Source: an uncultured Oscillospiraceae bacterium (lineage in GTDB: Bacteria > Bacillota > Clostridia > Oscillospirales > Oscillospiraceae). From it: 5,668 nt of DNA. The DNA lies in assembly GCA_900763705.1 (NCBI GenBank), contig CAAFLG010000065.1, positions 1 to 5,668 on the forward strand. Direction: 5' to 3'. Positions within the stretch are counted from its first letter, which is position 1. The number at the start of each line of letters is the position of its first letter. This document shows, piece after piece, positions 1 through 5,668 of this stretch. The position numbers and the translations under genes are program-made. Under the pieces are notes generated by a model that was given only the letters and a program-made list of their open reading frames with translations, was not told where the DNA came from and ran no database searches.

Positions 1-1256
1 AGCGTGCAGCCGACGACCTTGGCCGCGAACACCGTGACCACGAGCGTCAGGCAGATGACGAGCGCGACGGAGACGGTGATGGGGTTGCCGAAGAGCAGCT
101 TGTCAACGAGCATGAGCTTTGCAAAGTTTGCCGCCGCGAGCGTTGCGCCGCAGATGACCGCCACGCGGATCTCCTTCCAGATGACGCGGAAAAGGTCGGA
201 AAACTCGATCTCGTCGAGCGAGATACCGCGGATGACCGTGACGCTCGCCTGCGAGCCGCAGTTGCCGCCCGTGTCCATCAGCATGGGGATATAAGCTGTC
301 AGGATGGCGAACGCACTGAGCGCATCTTCAAAGCGCGCGATGATCTGCCCGGTGAAGGTCGCCGAGACCATCAGAAGCAGCAGCCAGGGGATGCGGGACT
401 TGAAGGTTTCAAAGACGCTCGTTTTGAGGTAGGGCTTGTCCGAGGGCAGCATAGCCGCCATCTTCTCGATATCCTCGGTCGTCTCCTCCTCCATGACGTC
501 GATGGCGTCGTCAACGGTGATGATACCGACGAGGCGGTCTTCCTTGTCCACGACCGGGAGGGCGATGAAGTTGTATTTCGAGAAGGTTTGCGCGACGTCT
601 TCCTTGTCCTCGAGCGTGGAAACGGAGATGACGTGCGTTTCCATGATGTCCTCGATGACATCGTCCTCGTCGGCAAGGAGGATGGTGCGCAGCGACACGA
701 TGCCCAGCAGCTTTCGCGCGGGGTCGACAACGTAGCAGACGTTGATCGTCTCTTTGTCCGTACCGGTGCGGCGGATGCGCTTCAAGGCGTCCTCAACGGT
801 CATGTCGCGCTTTAAGTCGACAAACTCGGTCGTCATCAGCGCGCCCGCGCTGTCGTCGGGGTACTTGAGAATCTCGTTGATGCTCTTGCGCGTGTCGGGG
901 TCTGCGTGCTTTAAGATGCGCTTGACGACGTTTGCGGGCATTTCCTCCACAATATCGACCGCATCGTCGAGGTAGAGCTCATCGAGAACTTCCTTGAGCT
1001 CCGTGTTCGAAAAACCGCGGATGAGCATTTCCTGCGCGTCGGGATCAAGCTCGACGAACACCTCCGCCGCCGGCTCCTTGGGAAGAAGACGGAACAAAAG
1101 CGGGATGCTGTCCTCGTCCAGGTCCTCGAAAAGCGAGGCGATATCCGCCGGCTCCAGGTCGCAGAGCAGCTCTCGCAGGGCGGTGTACTGTTTTCGCTTG
1201 AGAAGCTCCTTGATCCCGTCCAACAGTTCCTCGCGCATTTCTTCAAATCCGACCAT
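1..1256 (-). CDS. mgtE: MgtE-family magnesium transporter, C-terminus cut off by the window edge
   Basis: This is an inner-membrane Mg2+ channel/transporter that works as a homodimer. I translated 418 codons from the ATG at 1256-1254; the frame stays open to the left edge. Residues about 1-130 form the Asp/Glu-rich helical MgtE N domain (for example EDLDEDS at 44-50). Two CBS domains follow at about 135-195 and 205-260, then a connecting (plug-type) helix at about 262-280. Membrane segments lie near 290-308, 313-345, 362-382 and 393-415. The family signature is at 324-338, with P324, D328, G330, G331, N332, G334 and Q336. MgtE proteins are usually near 450 residues, so about one membrane helix is missing; this is truncation by the window, not a broken gene. 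The start is supported by AGGAGG (1265-1270 on the complement) 8 nt upstream. An M-box riboswitch precedes it. In known MgtE structures Mg2+ bound to the N and CBS domains closes the pore. The family call is firm. Confidence 0.96.
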   Translation of the reverse strand, partial: MVGFEEMREELLDGIKELLKRKQYTALRELLCDLEPADIASLFEDLDEDSIPLLFRLLPKEPAAEVFVELDPDAQEMLIRGFSNTELKEVLDELYLDDAVDIVEEMPANVVKRILKHADPDTRKSINEILKYPDDSAGALMTTEFVDLKRDMTVEDALKRIRRTGTDKETINVCYVVDPARKLLGIVSLRTILLADEDDVIEDIMETHVISVSTLEDKEDVAQTFSKYNFIALPVVDKEDRLVGIITVDDAIDVMEEETTEDIEKMAAMLPSDKPYLKTSVFETFKSRIPWLLLLMVSATFTGQIIARFEDALSAFAILTAYIPMLMDTGGNCGSQASVTVIRGISLDEIEFSDLFRVIWKEIRVAVICGATLAAANFAKLMLVDKLLFGNPITVSVALVICLTLVVTVFAAKVVGCT

Positions 1257-1285
1257 ACCGTCTTCCTCCTTTCTCAAAGGTGCAT

Positions 1286-1329
1286 AAAAATTCTCCCATA
1301 TCCTGCGTCCGGCGACGCGGCTATGGGAG
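1286..1329 (-). terminator. Intrinsic terminator of the mgtE leader (riboswitch expression platform)
   Basis: Read on the minus strand, CTCCCATA (1329-1322) pairs perfectly with TATGGGAG (1300-1293). A second nested helix forms from GCGTC and GACGC, and a run of five U (1290-1286) follows the stem. The structure lies between the M-box aptamer and the mgtE RBS. It therefore most likely acts as the conditional terminator that stops transcription before mgtE when Mg2+ is plentiful. The hairpin is seen directly; its conditional behaviour is inferred from how M-boxes upstream of mgtE are known to work in Bacillota. Confidence 0.88.
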
Positions 1330-1366
1330 CGACAATTGGGAAACACCTGCCGCTGGCGCGGCGCTT

Positions 1367-1518
1367 CCTTACCGTTCAAGCTTTAGCATCACGAGGCGGT
1401 GAAACTGCATTAGATGGCACCTTGCTTTCGATGCAACCTGTTCAAACCCTCTCATAGTGTCTCCACTACTCCGCGGCAGCAGTCCGTATCCTTGTGGTAG
1501 CCTTACCTACCGGACAAC
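1367..1518 (-). ncRNA. M-box (ykoK leader) magnesium riboswitch
   Basis: This is the untranslated leader of mgtE, transcribed leftwards. I recognise the conserved M-box core by its blocks in the right order on the minus strand: GGTAGGTAAGG near the 5' end (1511-1501), GGATACGGACTGCTGCCG (1491-1474), GAACAGG (1443-1437), CATCGAAAGCAAGGTGCC (1433-1416), CTAATGCAG (1413-1405) and TGCTAAAGCT (1388-1379), closing with GAACGG (1377-1372). The ends can form a short imperfect P1 helix. M-boxes bind several Mg2+ ions, fold compactly and, in the well-studied cases, favour a downstream terminator. Here that terminator is at 1286-1329, and mgtE is the classic target gene. The exact boundaries are approximate, since they were placed by eye rather than by a covariance model. 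Confidence 0.92.
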
Positions 1519-1537
1519 ATATGGAATTAACGATACT

Positions 1538-1566
1538 ATATTATGCACTTTTTCCTGTCCTGTCAA
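1538..1566 (-). promoter_or_regulatory. Sigma-A-type promoter for the mgtE leader
   Basis: On the minus strand a perfect -35 box TTGACA (1566-1561) is followed by a 17-nt spacer and a -10 box TAATAT (1543-1538, four of six consensus positions). Transcription would begin near 1531, about a dozen bases before the first conserved M-box bases, which fits a riboswitch leader. The overlapping hexamer TATAGT is also near but gives a 20-nt spacer, so I prefer TAATAT. Confidence 0.8.
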
Positions 1567-1610
1567 CCCTTTTCGGAACGAAAGCGGAGGAAACTTCACG
1601 CTTTTTTCTC

Positions 1611-1639
1611 TTCCCTTTCCCGTAGGGCTGTGATATACT
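1611..1639 (+). promoter_or_regulatory. Probable extended -10 promoter for the yihY-trkA-trkH operon
   Basis: The -10 box TATACT (1634-1639) is preceded by TGA (1631-1633), giving an extended -10 element. Seventeen bases upstream the -35 position is TTCCCT (1611-1616), a poor match. Initiation near 1646 would leave a leader of only about 30 nt before the TTG start. That leaves no room for a riboswitch on this side. This is the only convincing promoter I see just upstream of the rightward genes. Confidence 0.6.
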
Positions 1640-1666
1640 ACTTAAATTGAACAGAAATCGTTTTTT

Positions 1667-1673
1667 GGAGGTG
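1667..1673 (+). promoter_or_regulatory. Ribosome binding site that fixes a TTG start
   Basis: GGAGGTG lies just before the coding region, with 6 nt between GGAGG and the TTG at 1678. An in-frame stop TGA at 1672-1674 overlaps this RBS, so translation cannot start further upstream. The next in-frame candidate, TTG at 1684, is less well spaced. No ATG or GTG is available near the site. Confidence 0.78.
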
Positions 1674-1677
1674 AGCA

Positions 1678-2628
1678 TTGCCCTTGCAGCAGTATCTCGA
1701 GCGGCACCGCTTTCTCAAGGGTGCTTACCTGATGGGAAGGCGCTATTTTGACCATCATGTCGGGCGCGACAGCGCGGCGCTGACCTATTACCTTCTTTTT
1801 GCCATTTTTCCGCTGCTCATCTTTTTGAGCAACCTTGTCGGTATGATGTCGTTCGATATCAGCCAGTTTCTTGCGGGGCTGCACACCATCATGCCGCAGC
1901 AGGCGCTGGACATCATCGAGCAGTACCTCATCTATGTGGGGCGCGATTCGAGCCGGCAGCTCCTGTGGTTCTCACTGGTATTTTCCATTTACTTCCCCTA
2001 CCGCGCGGCGAACGCGCTGATGGCGTCGGTCCGCAGGGCCTACGGCGAAAAAGCGCCGACGCACTTCCTGCGCTATCAGCTCAAGCTCCTGCTCTACACG
2101 CTGAGCCTCATCATTATCATCATCATTTCCATCGCGCTGTCCGTGATGGGCGAGCGCGTGCTGAACTTTGTTTCAGATTACCTTGCAAACTACATCACCC
2201 TGAGCGATGCGTCCATCCGCATGTGGGCGAGCCTGCGCTTTCTGCTGCTGGCGGGCATCGTGTTTCTGCCCATCGCGCTGATGTACGGCCTTGCGCAGGA
2301 ATCGCGCAAGATGAACCGCATCTGGCCCGGTGCGGTGTTTTCACTGGTGATGTGGCTGGCGCTGTCGTACTTCTTTTCCTTCTATGTGGAGCACGTTGCG
2401 CGCTATTCCGTGATCTACGGCACGCTGGGTGCGGTGATCGTGCTGCTGCTGTGGCTGTATCTTGCCTCGATGATGCTCATCATGGGCGCGGAATTCAACA
2501 GCGTTCTCATGGTGATGCGGCGCACGGAGCACACGCCGGTGCAGCAGACAAAAAAGAGCGAAAAAGCCAAAGAAACAGAAACAATAAAAGAAACGCAAGA
2601 TGCGCAAAAAGCGATAGGAGACTCGTGA
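1678..2628 (+). CDS. YihY/BrkB-family integral membrane protein
   Basis: A 316-residue protein, a usual length for the YihY/BrkB (UPF0761) family, whose molecular function is not settled; older annotation as ribonuclease BN is considered mistaken. The N-terminal region has the family motif DSAALTYY at 31-38, followed by a membrane helix ending near residue 55. Further membrane segments lie near 95-115, 135-157, 185-205 and 217-236. The C-terminal helix at 251-270 ends in the family-typical GAEFN (270-274). A hydrophilic Lys/Glu/Thr-rich tail (about 288-316) follows and is probably cytoplasmic; its DNA is clearly A-richer than the surroundings. The start is TTG, chosen from the RBS at 1667-1673 and the upstream in-frame stop. 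The gene ends 4 nt before trkA and is probably first in that operon, which suggests, but does not show, a link to ion homeostasis or the cell envelope. The family call is firm; the role is unknown. Confidence 0.9.
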   Translation: MPLQQYLERHRFLKGAYLMGRRYFDHHVGRDSAALTYYLLFAIFPLLIFLSNLVGMMSFDISQFLAGLHTIMPQQALDIIEQYLIYVGRDSSRQLLWFSLVFSIYFPYRAANALMASVRRAYGEKAPTHFLRYQLKLLLYTLSLIIIIIISIALSVMGERVLNFVSDYLANYITLSDASIRMWASLRFLLLAGIVFLPIALMYGLAQESRKMNRIWPGAVFSLVMWLALSYFFSFYVEHVARYSVIYGTLGAVIVLLLWLYLASMMLIMGAEFNSVLMVMRRTEHTPVQQTKKSEKAKETETIKETQDAQKAIGDS

Positions 2629-2632
2629 TCAT

Positions 2633-3988
2633 ATGAAAATCATCATTGTCGGTATCGGCAAGGTCGGTTATGCGATCGCCGAGCAGATGACCGGAGAAAA
2701 CCATGATCTCGTCATCGTGGATCAGAGCAGCGCAGTGCTCGACCATGCCGATTCCATGCTCGATGTGATGTGCGTGGAGGGCAACGGCGCCAGCGCAAGC
2801 GTGCTGCTGCAGGCAGGCGTGCGCGAGGCAGACCTGCTCATCGCCGTTTCGGAAAACGACGAGGTGAACCTCATCTGCTGCCTGATGGCAAAAAAACTCG
2901 GCGCGAAGCACACCGTCGCCCGCGTGCGAAACCCTGAATATTTCCGCGACGCATCCATCCTGCGCCGCGAGATCGGCCTTGATATGATCATCAATCCCGA
3001 GCACGCCGCCGCACAGGAGATCTCGCGCATCCTGCGCGTGCCGTCGGCATTCAGCGTGGAGACCTTTGCTCGCGGCCTTGTCGAGCTTATCGGCTTTCAG
3101 ACCGAGGCAAGCGACAGCCTTGTGGGGAAGTCGCTCACCGACTTCAACCGCGAGAACCCCAACAGCATCCTCATGTGCGCGGCCAAGCGCGGGGAAGAGG
3201 TCATCGTGCCGAACGGCTCGTTCGTTCCGCTCCCGGGCGACCGCGTGTACGTTATCGGCACGCCCGCGGAGACGACGCGCGTGCTGCGCTCGATGGGCCG
3301 GCCCATGGAGCCGATCCGCCGCGTGAGCATCCTCGGCGGCGGGCGCATTGCGCAGTATCTTGCCTGGATGCTTGCCGATGTCGGCACGCGCGTGACGATC
3401 GTGGAAAAGAACGAGGCCAAGTGCCTGACGCTTGCGGAAAAGCTGCCCAAGGCCACCATCATCCACGGCGACGGCACGGATCACGACCTGCTCGAATCCG
3501 AGGGCATCTTCCACTGCGACGCCTTCATCGCCCTGACCGACCGCGACGAGGAAAACCTCCTCATGGCGCTCACGGCCAAGCGCTACGGCGTGAAAAAGGT
3601 CGTGCCCAAGATGTCGCGCCTCGGCTATCTCGATATCGTGAGCCTCACGGGACTTGACAGCGTCGTTTCGCCCAAGGCCATCGTCGCAGGCCAGATCTCG
3701 AGCTATGTGCGCGGCCTTGCCAACTCGCAGGGGAGCGCCGTGGAGAGCCTGCACTATATCCTCGGCGGCGCGATCGAGGCGGTGGAATTCACCGCCACGA
3801 ACGCCACGCATTTCCTTGACCGTCCGCTCAGCGACCTGCACTTTCGCAAGGGACTGCTCGTTGCGGCCATCGTGCACGAAGGCAGGATGGTCATTCCGAA
3901 CGGCCATTCCCAGATCCACGCGGGCGACCGCGTCATCGTGATGGCGAAGGAGCTCTTCCTGCAGGATCTCAACGACATTCTCGGCTGA
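2633..3988 (+). CDS. trkA: TrkA, two-RCK-domain regulator of Trk potassium uptake
   Basis: A 451-residue cytoplasmic protein that sits as a ring on the TrkH channel and gates K+ flow in response to nucleotides. The length matches classic full-length TrkA with two RCK halves. RCK_N 1 starts with GIGKVG (7-12) and has the acidic D30 after the second strand, the residue that favours NAD(H). RCK_C 1 spans about 142-222 and contains the typical PNGSFVPLPGDRVYVIG stretch (193-209). RCK_N 2 has GGGRIA (235-240), E258 at the corresponding acidic position, and GDGT (279-282). RCK_C 2 ends the protein (about 368-451), with PNGHSQIHAGDRVIVM at 422-437. The alanine at the last position of the second glycine motif differs from the textbook GxGxxG, but I do not take it as loss of function. 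The ATG at 2633 follows AGGAG (2616-2620) at a rather long 12-nt spacing, right behind yihY; trkH follows after 30 nt. Confidence 0.96.
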   Translation: MKIIIVGIGKVGYAIAEQMTGENHDLVIVDQSSAVLDHADSMLDVMCVEGNGASASVLLQAGVREADLLIAVSENDEVNLICCLMAKKLGAKHTVARVRNPEYFRDASILRREIGLDMIINPEHAAAQEISRILRVPSAFSVETFARGLVELIGFQTEASDSLVGKSLTDFNRENPNSILMCAAKRGEEVIVPNGSFVPLPGDRVYVIGTPAETTRVLRSMGRPMEPIRRVSILGGGRIAQYLAWMLADVGTRVTIVEKNEAKCLTLAEKLPKATIIHGDGTDHDLLESEGIFHCDAFIALTDRDEENLLMALTAKRYGVKKVVPKMSRLGYLDIVSLTGLDSVVSPKAIVAGQISSYVRGLANSQGSAVESLHYILGGAIEAVEFTATNATHFLDRPLSDLHFRKGLLVAAIVHEGRMVIPNGHSQIHAGDRVIVMAKELFLQDLNDILG

Positions 3989-4018
3989 TCGCCGCATGAT
4001 TCGGTAAAGGAATTCACT

Positions 4019-5461
4019 ATGAACCAAAAACTAATCCTCAGGATCGTGGGATTGATCCTGTGCATCGAGGCGCTTTGTATGCTGCCGTCGCTGCTGCTGG
4101 CGGCGGCGAGCGGGGGAGAGGACCTGCAGGCCTTCTTTGTCTCGGCCGTGCTCTGCGGCGGCATCGGCGGTCTGCTCGTGCTCATCAAGCCCGACGATTC
4201 CCGCCTTCAGACGCGCGACGGCTTTGTCTGCGTGGCGCTGTGCTGGATCGTGCTGGGACTGTTCGGCGCGCTGCCGTATTTCTTCAGCCGCAGCTGCGAC
4301 TTTATGGATGCTTTTTTTGAAACCGTCTCCGGCCTGACGACGACCGGCGCGACCATTTTTTCCGCCCCTTCGCGTTTGCCGCGCGGCATTCAGCTCTGGC
4401 GCGCGCTGACGCAGTGGATGGGCGGTATGGGCATCCTTGTGCTCGTGCTGGCGCTGCTGCCCAAGATCAGCGAGGGCAGCGTGAACCTGATGAAGGCGGA
4501 ATCCCCCGGCCCCATCAGCACCAAGCTCCGCCCGCGCACGGCAGAAACGGCGCGCATCCTCTACCGCATCTACATTGCCCTCACGGCGGTGGAGGCCGTG
4601 GTGCTGCGCGTGGTCGGCCTTCCGTGGTTTGATGCGCTCACCACCGCGCTCACGACCATCTCGACCGGCGGCTTTTCCATCCGCGACGCGAGCATCGCCT
4701 ACTACCAGTCCTCGCTCATCAACTGGATCCTGACCTTCTTCATGTTCGCGGCGTCGGTGAACTTTACGCTGCTCTTCCTCCTTGCCACACGCCGCTTCCG
4801 CGAGGCGCTCAAAAGCGAGGAACTGCGCGTTTACACCGGCATCGTGGTCGGCTCATCGCTCTTCATCGCCCTCGACCTTGTCGCCAAGACGGGGCGCAGC
4901 TTCGGCTCGGCACTTGAGGCGGCGGCCTTTCAGGTCACAACGCTTATCTCCACCACCGGCTACTGCACGGAGGACTTTGACCTCTGGCCGCCGTTCTGCC
5001 GCTGTATTCTGGTGCTGGTGATGTTCTGCGGCGGCTGCGCCGGCTCCACGGCGGGCGGCGTCAAGGTCTCGCGCCTGGTGCTGCTCGTCAAGGGCGTGCG
5101 ACGCGACATGCGCCGCATCATGCACTCGCGCGAGGTGCGCCCCATCACGCTCGACGGCCAGCGCGTGGACGAAGAAACGCTCTCGTCCGTGTCGGTGTTC
5201 TTCTTCGCCTACATTGCGATTTTGCTCTTCGGCACGCTGGTCGTGTCGCTCGACGGGGTGGAGTTCACCGCGGCCTTCACCGCCTCGCTCACGGCCATCA
5301 GCAACGTCGGCCCCGGTCTCGGCGCGCTCGGCCCCACGTGCAACTTTGGCTTTCTCTCCGATTTCAGCAAGCTCGTCCTCACGCTGACGATGCTGCTCGG
5401 GCGGCTTGAGATCATGCCGCTGCTCGTGCTGATGATGCCCTCCGTGTGGCGCAGAAAATAA
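4019..5461 (+). CDS. trkH: TrkH, potassium-translocating membrane subunit of the Trk system
   Basis: A 480-residue inner-membrane protein of the TrkH/KtrB/HKT superfamily; the length is normal for TrkH. It has the four pore repeats expected, each with a selectivity-filter segment: TTTGAT (107-112), STGGF (215-219), TTGY (312-315) and NVGPG (429-433). All four central filter glycines are present. The GGCAGSTAGGVKVSR stretch (338-352) matches the conserved intramembrane gating loop region after the third filter. The C-terminus carries MLLGRLEIMPLL (458-469), typical of the family. The N-terminus has two hydrophobic segments before repeat one, as in TrkH and unlike the shorter KtrB. ATG 4019 is preceded by AAAGGA (4006-4011) with 7 nt spacing. 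TrkA encoded directly upstream is the expected partner. A strong terminator lies about 100 nt after the stop, so this is probably the last gene of the operon. Confidence 0.97.
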   Translation: MNQKLILRIVGLILCIEALCMLPSLLLAAASGGEDLQAFFVSAVLCGGIGGLLVLIKPDDSRLQTRDGFVCVALCWIVLGLFGALPYFFSRSCDFMDAFFETVSGLTTTGATIFSAPSRLPRGIQLWRALTQWMGGMGILVLVLALLPKISEGSVNLMKAESPGPISTKLRPRTAETARILYRIYIALTAVEAVVLRVVGLPWFDALTTALTTISTGGFSIRDASIAYYQSSLINWILTFFMFAASVNFTLLFLLATRRFREALKSEELRVYTGIVVGSSLFIALDLVAKTGRSFGSALEAAAFQVTTLISTTGYCTEDFDLWPPFCRCILVLVMFCGGCAGSTAGGVKVSRLVLLVKGVRRDMRRIMHSREVRPITLDGQRVDEETLSSVSVFFFAYIAILLFGTLVVSLDGVEFTAAFTASLTAISNVGPGLGALGPTCNFGFLSDFSKLVLTLTMLLGRLEIMPLLVLMMPSVWRRK

Positions 5462-5501
5462 AAGATCGGCGCAAAGCGCCTTAAAAGGAAAAGAGCCGGC
5501 G

Positions 5502-5555
5502 GGTAAAGTTACCTACGCATAAGGACAACATTTCAAATTACCGTTCAAGTAGCAT
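5502..5555 (-). repeat. Short segment resembling both ends of the mgtE M-box, in swapped order
   Basis: On the plus strand this segment shares two groups of exact matches with the mgtE leader. One group is TTACCTAC (5509-5516 and 1503-1510) and GGACAACAT (5523-5531 and 1512-1520); a 15-nt block around the first (5502-5516 against 1496-1510) matches at 12 positions. The other is TTACCGTTCAAG (5538-5549 and 1369-1380) followed by TAGCAT (5550-5555 and 1384-1389). In the M-box these groups form the 5' and 3' ends; here they lie side by side in the opposite order and the core is absent. It could be a scar of tandem M-box copies, a dispersed repeat, or partly chance. It cannot fold as a working riboswitch. 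Confidence 0.45.
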
Positions 5556-5557
5556 TG

Positions 5558-5599
5558 AAAAAGCCACTGACTCTGAATTATTCAGGGTCAGTGGCTTTT
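5558..5599 (+). terminator. Strong intrinsic terminator after trkH, potentially bidirectional
   Basis: GCCACTGACTCTGAA (5563-5577) pairs with TTCAGGGTCAGTGGC (5581-5595) over 15 bp with a single G-U pair and a 3-nt loop. Four T (5596-5599) follow the stem and five A (5558-5562) precede it. It can therefore terminate transcripts from the left, and in principle also leftward transcripts from the right. It is the obvious end of the yihY-trkA-trkH operon. Confidence 0.92.
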
Positions 5600-5601
5600 C
5601 G

Positions 5602-5630
5602 TTGAAAACGAGGCTGCATTCTGGTACAAT
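5602..5630 (+). promoter_or_regulatory. Near-consensus promoter reading out of the window
   Basis: TTGAAA (5602-5607) and TACAAT (5625-5630) are separated by 17 nt, and TGG directly before the -10 box makes it an extended -10. It starts two bases after the T-run of the preceding terminator. The remaining 38 nt contain no start codon with a convincing RBS, so the gene or RNA it serves lies beyond the right edge. Confidence 0.7.
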
Positions 5631-5668
5631 CTATGTGTATAAAAGGAACTTCTCATAATTGCACCTTA

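Noticed and set aside
436..815. Plus-strand open frames across mgtE
   Set aside because: They overlap the CBS-domain part of mgtE on the other strand; their Ser/Met-rich or low-complexity translations look like shadows, and no RBS supports them.
1640..1677. Possible riboswitch (for example a c-di-AMP ydaO type) before the trk operon
   Set aside because: The leader after the -10 box is only about 30 nt, far too short, and no conserved motif is seen.
3335..3352. Alanine in place of the last glycine in the second nucleotide-binding motif of TrkA (GGGRIA)
   Set aside because: The fold context and the acidic residue downstream are intact, and a small residue is acceptable there; this is not enough to claim a defective second domain.
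2507..4027. A 506-codon open frame on the minus strand opposite trkA
   Set aside because: It is antisense to an unmistakable trkA and to the end of yihY. The predicted protein is rich in His, Ala, Arg and Asp, as expected from reading GC-rich codons backwards, and has no recognisable domain or RBS.
5468..5480. Small hairpin GGCGC-AAA-GCGCC just after the trkH stop
   Set aside because: The stem is only 5 bp and no T-run follows, so it is not convincing as a terminator; the long hairpin at 5558-5599 fits far better.
5541..5654. Open frame of over 30 codons running through the terminator and promoter to a TAA at the right end
   Set aside because: It has no usable start codon or RBS and would be coded largely by the terminator stem and promoter elements.

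Overview
The window is a GC-rich bacterial segment carrying cation-transport genes. It is most consistent with a high-GC member of the Clostridia (Bacillota), possibly Oscillospirales. The grounds are strong AGGAGG-type ribosome binding sites, sigma-A-type promoters, an M-box Mg2+ riboswitch with a Gram-positive-style intrinsic terminator in front of mgtE, and a TTG start. The taxonomic call is inference from these traits and general protein character; no database comparison was made.

Layout. Positions 1-1256 (minus strand) hold the first 418 codons of an MgtE Mg2+ transporter whose C-terminus lies beyond the left edge. Positions 1257-1677 are a non-coding divergent region. Its minus strand has, in order of transcription, a near-consensus promoter, an M-box (ykoK leader) aptamer, an intrinsic terminator with a U-run and a strong RBS, all serving mgtE. 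Its plus strand has a short extended -10 promoter and an RBS for a rightward operon. That operon (1678-5461) encodes a YihY/BrkB-family membrane protein, the two-RCK-domain K+ uptake regulator TrkA and the K+-translocating membrane subunit TrkH. The gaps are 4 nt and 30 nt, so co-transcription is likely. Positions 5462-5668 contain no gene. They hold a short segment resembling both ends of the mgtE M-box in swapped order, a strong long-stem terminator, and directly after it a near-consensus promoter that reads out of the window.

Together the genes form a monovalent/divalent cation homeostasis locus. MgtE imports Mg2+ and is probably controlled twice: by Mg2+ binding to the M-box RNA and by Mg2+ binding to its own N and CBS domains. 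TrkH conducts K+ under the nucleotide-dependent control of TrkA. The role of the YihY protein is not established; its place at the head of the trk operon is the main hint. I see no clear sign of a wholly undescribed system. The points most worth a second look are the M-box-like repeat downstream of trkH and the yihY-trkA-trkH linkage.
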